A stretch of DNA of 64,000 bases from Streptomyces sp. NBC_01451 (GTDB taxonomy: Bacteria; Actinomycetota; Actinomycetes; Streptomycetales; Streptomycetaceae), in NCBI RefSeq assembly GCF_036227485.1, contig NZ_CP109479.1, positions 4,526,001 through 4,590,000 on the forward strand. Reading direction: 5' to 3'. The notes under the pieces are model-generated. The model did not search any database. It was given only the letters and a program-made list of their open reading frames with translations, and was not told where the DNA came from. Both the position numbers and the translations under genes were made by a program. Shown one piece after another: positions 63,225 to 64,000 of the stretch. The number at the start of each line of letters is the position of its first letter. The stretch's first letter is position 1.

Positions 63225-63689
63225 TCAGCCGTAGAACTTGTTGCGCTTGATGACTGCCTTGCGGATGTTGACCGTGGTCCCGCCCCGGTGGCCGCTCCCG
63301 CTGAAGATCTGGACGGCGATCCAGCCGCCGAAGATGATGGCGGCGAGCGTGATGAGTTGAGTGATGAGCGCGGTGAGCGCGGCGACGAACGTCGTCAGGA
63401 GCAGCAGGCCGCCGCACACCGCGAGGAACCCGACGCCCCCGAGGGCGACGTTCACGGCCGCACGGGAGACGGCCGGCGGGGCGGCGACCGGTTCGGGCCG
63501 CACGGGGTCGATGGCGTAACCGGTGACGACCCGCCCGTCGGGCAGGACGACGGAGGCGACCGCAGGGACGGTGCCCGGCTGGACGGGAACGAGCGGCGCC
63601 GGCGCGGCGAGGACGGGCTGTATCGGGGTGGGGATATGGACGTCCAGGGCCCGCCCTTCGGGCGCGGGCGAGGTGTGGTCGGGGTACAT
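63225..63689 (-). CDS. Spd-like membrane protein
   Basis: A 154-residue protein with a Pro-rich N-terminal half and two hydrophobic segments (VALGGVGFLAVCGGLLLLTT, LITLAAIIFGGWIAVQIF), then a basic tail KAVIKRNKFYG. It resembles the small spread proteins of AICEs. GGAAGGG lies ahead of the ATG. Confidence 0.7.
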   Translation of the reverse strand: MYPDHTSPAPEGRALDVHIPTPIQPVLAAPAPLVPVQPGTVPAVASVVLPDGRVVTGYAIDPVRPEPVAAPPAVSRAAVNVALGGVGFLAVCGGLLLLTTFVAALTALITQLITLAAIIFGGWIAVQIFSGSGHRGGTTVNIRKAVIKRNKFYG

Positions 63690-63780
63690 GCGGAATCCCT
63701 TCCGGGGGATGGTCGGGGAGGCGGGGACACCCCCTGCCGGGTGCGCTGTGGAGGGGGTTTTCGGGGTCTGACCTGGGGTG

Positions 63781-63870
63781 CCTCCCCGCCTCCCCGAAAC
63801 GATGTTTGTGCTGATCAGCGTGGGGGAGGCGGGGTGGGGAGGCGGTTGGGGAGTCCTCCCCGCCTCCCCG
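63781..63870. repeat. Direct and inverted CCTCCCCGCCTCCCCG repeats
   Basis: CCTCCCCGCCTCCCCG occurs at 63781-63796 and 63855-63870, with a near-inverse GGGGGAGGCGGGGTGGGGAG between them and further CCTCCCC copies on each side. This lies in a 207-bp gap of the leftward operon. A transfer site, attenuator or DNA structure is possible. Confidence 0.7.
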
Positions 63871-63896
63871 GAACGGGTGGGTCTGCCTCCCCGCGT

Positions 63897-64000
63897 TCAG
63901 GAGGCGGAAGCGGAACCGTCGCTGTCGCGGTTGGCGAGGGCGCGGGCGACGTCGTCACGGCGGATGTTCATCCGGCCGTGCGACTTGTACGGCTCGACGT
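63897..64000 (-). CDS. C-terminal part of an uncharacterised protein, continues beyond window
   Basis: The 33 visible residues end with GRMNIRRDDVARALANRD and a Ser/Ala tail before TGA at 63897-63899. The 5' end is outside the window. No family can be assigned from this fragment. Confidence 0.6.
   Translation of the reverse strand, partial: VEPYKSHGRMNIRRDDVARALANRDSDGSASAS

Larger units (their letters stand above)
56902..64000. mobile_element. Right AICE (primase-polymerase type), right end outside window
   Basis: It starts at or within the tRNA-Ser gene and contains a DUF4145 cargo gene, integrase, excisionase, iteron region, DUF3987 protein, primase-polymerase and Spd-like membrane gene. 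Transfer genes are expected beyond 64000. The Int/Xis pair is homologous to the left element, whereas the replication module is unrelated (RepPP type versus RepSA type). Confidence 0.85.

Overview
The window is high-GC actinobacterial DNA, almost certainly from a Streptomyces chromosome. The evidence is heavy G/C use at third codon positions, many GTG starts, start/stop overlaps of the ATGA/GTGA type, and many actinomycete families (TraB/KorSA-type mobile element genes, HerA-like helicase, LytR_C protein, SpoIIE-GAF-PAS phosphatase, DmdR-type iron box). It holds three blocks: an integrated element on the left (1 to about 15651), about 41 kb of chromosome (15652 to 56901), and the start of a second integrated element on the right (56902 to beyond 64000).

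Left element (about 1-15651). This is an actinomycete integrative and conjugative element (AICE) of the pSAM2 type. From right to left it encodes a SCO3933-type regulator, the TraB DNA pump, a DUF2637 spread protein, three small transfer/spread proteins, a RepSA-like rolling-circle initiator (with no standard start codon at its natural N-terminus), excisionase and tyrosine integrase. Rightward it carries a KorSA-like GntR repressor, a Nudix protein (possibly Pif-like), an anti-sigma-type ATPase, a long structured non-coding segment and a cargo system: a Trypco2-like protein followed by a 1337-residue trypsin-STAND ATPase-TPR protein. Its right end is a 3' fragment of a tRNA-Ser (GGA) gene. The intact tRNA must lie left of base 1, beyond a YaaC-family gene interrupted by an in-frame TGA.

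Chromosomal block. In order: a secreted FG-GAP protein; a secreted nuclease/phosphatase with lectin domains; an arsenic cluster (arsC, arsR, ACR3 pump, second arsR, ArsO-like flavoprotein, ArsI/CadI-like protein); an RTX-repeat secreted protein; a large PP2C phosphatase; a RutA-like/isochorismatase/ATP-grasp trio; a kinase-like phosphotransferase; an alpha/beta hydrolase; a GH42 beta-galactosidase with its ABC sugar importer; a GT87-like membrane glycosyltransferase that runs into the antisense of a CopC-CopD copper protein; an iron-box-controlled divergent pair consisting of the operon acylase-GNAT fusion/cupin/SDR and a siderophore-interacting reductase; and a housekeeping segment (HhH glycosylase-like protein, HerA-like ATPase, LytR_C protein, upp, TadA and its associated protein).

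Right element (56902 onward). It is integrated at an intact tRNA-Ser (CGA) gene. It has the same ground plan as the left one (tRNA, one cargo gene, convergent terminator, int, xis) but a different replication module: a DUF3987 protein and a primase-polymerase, preceded by an iteron-rich palindrome that looks like a replication origin. The two elements share a 19-bp motif near their attachment sites, and their Int and Xis proteins are clearly related.
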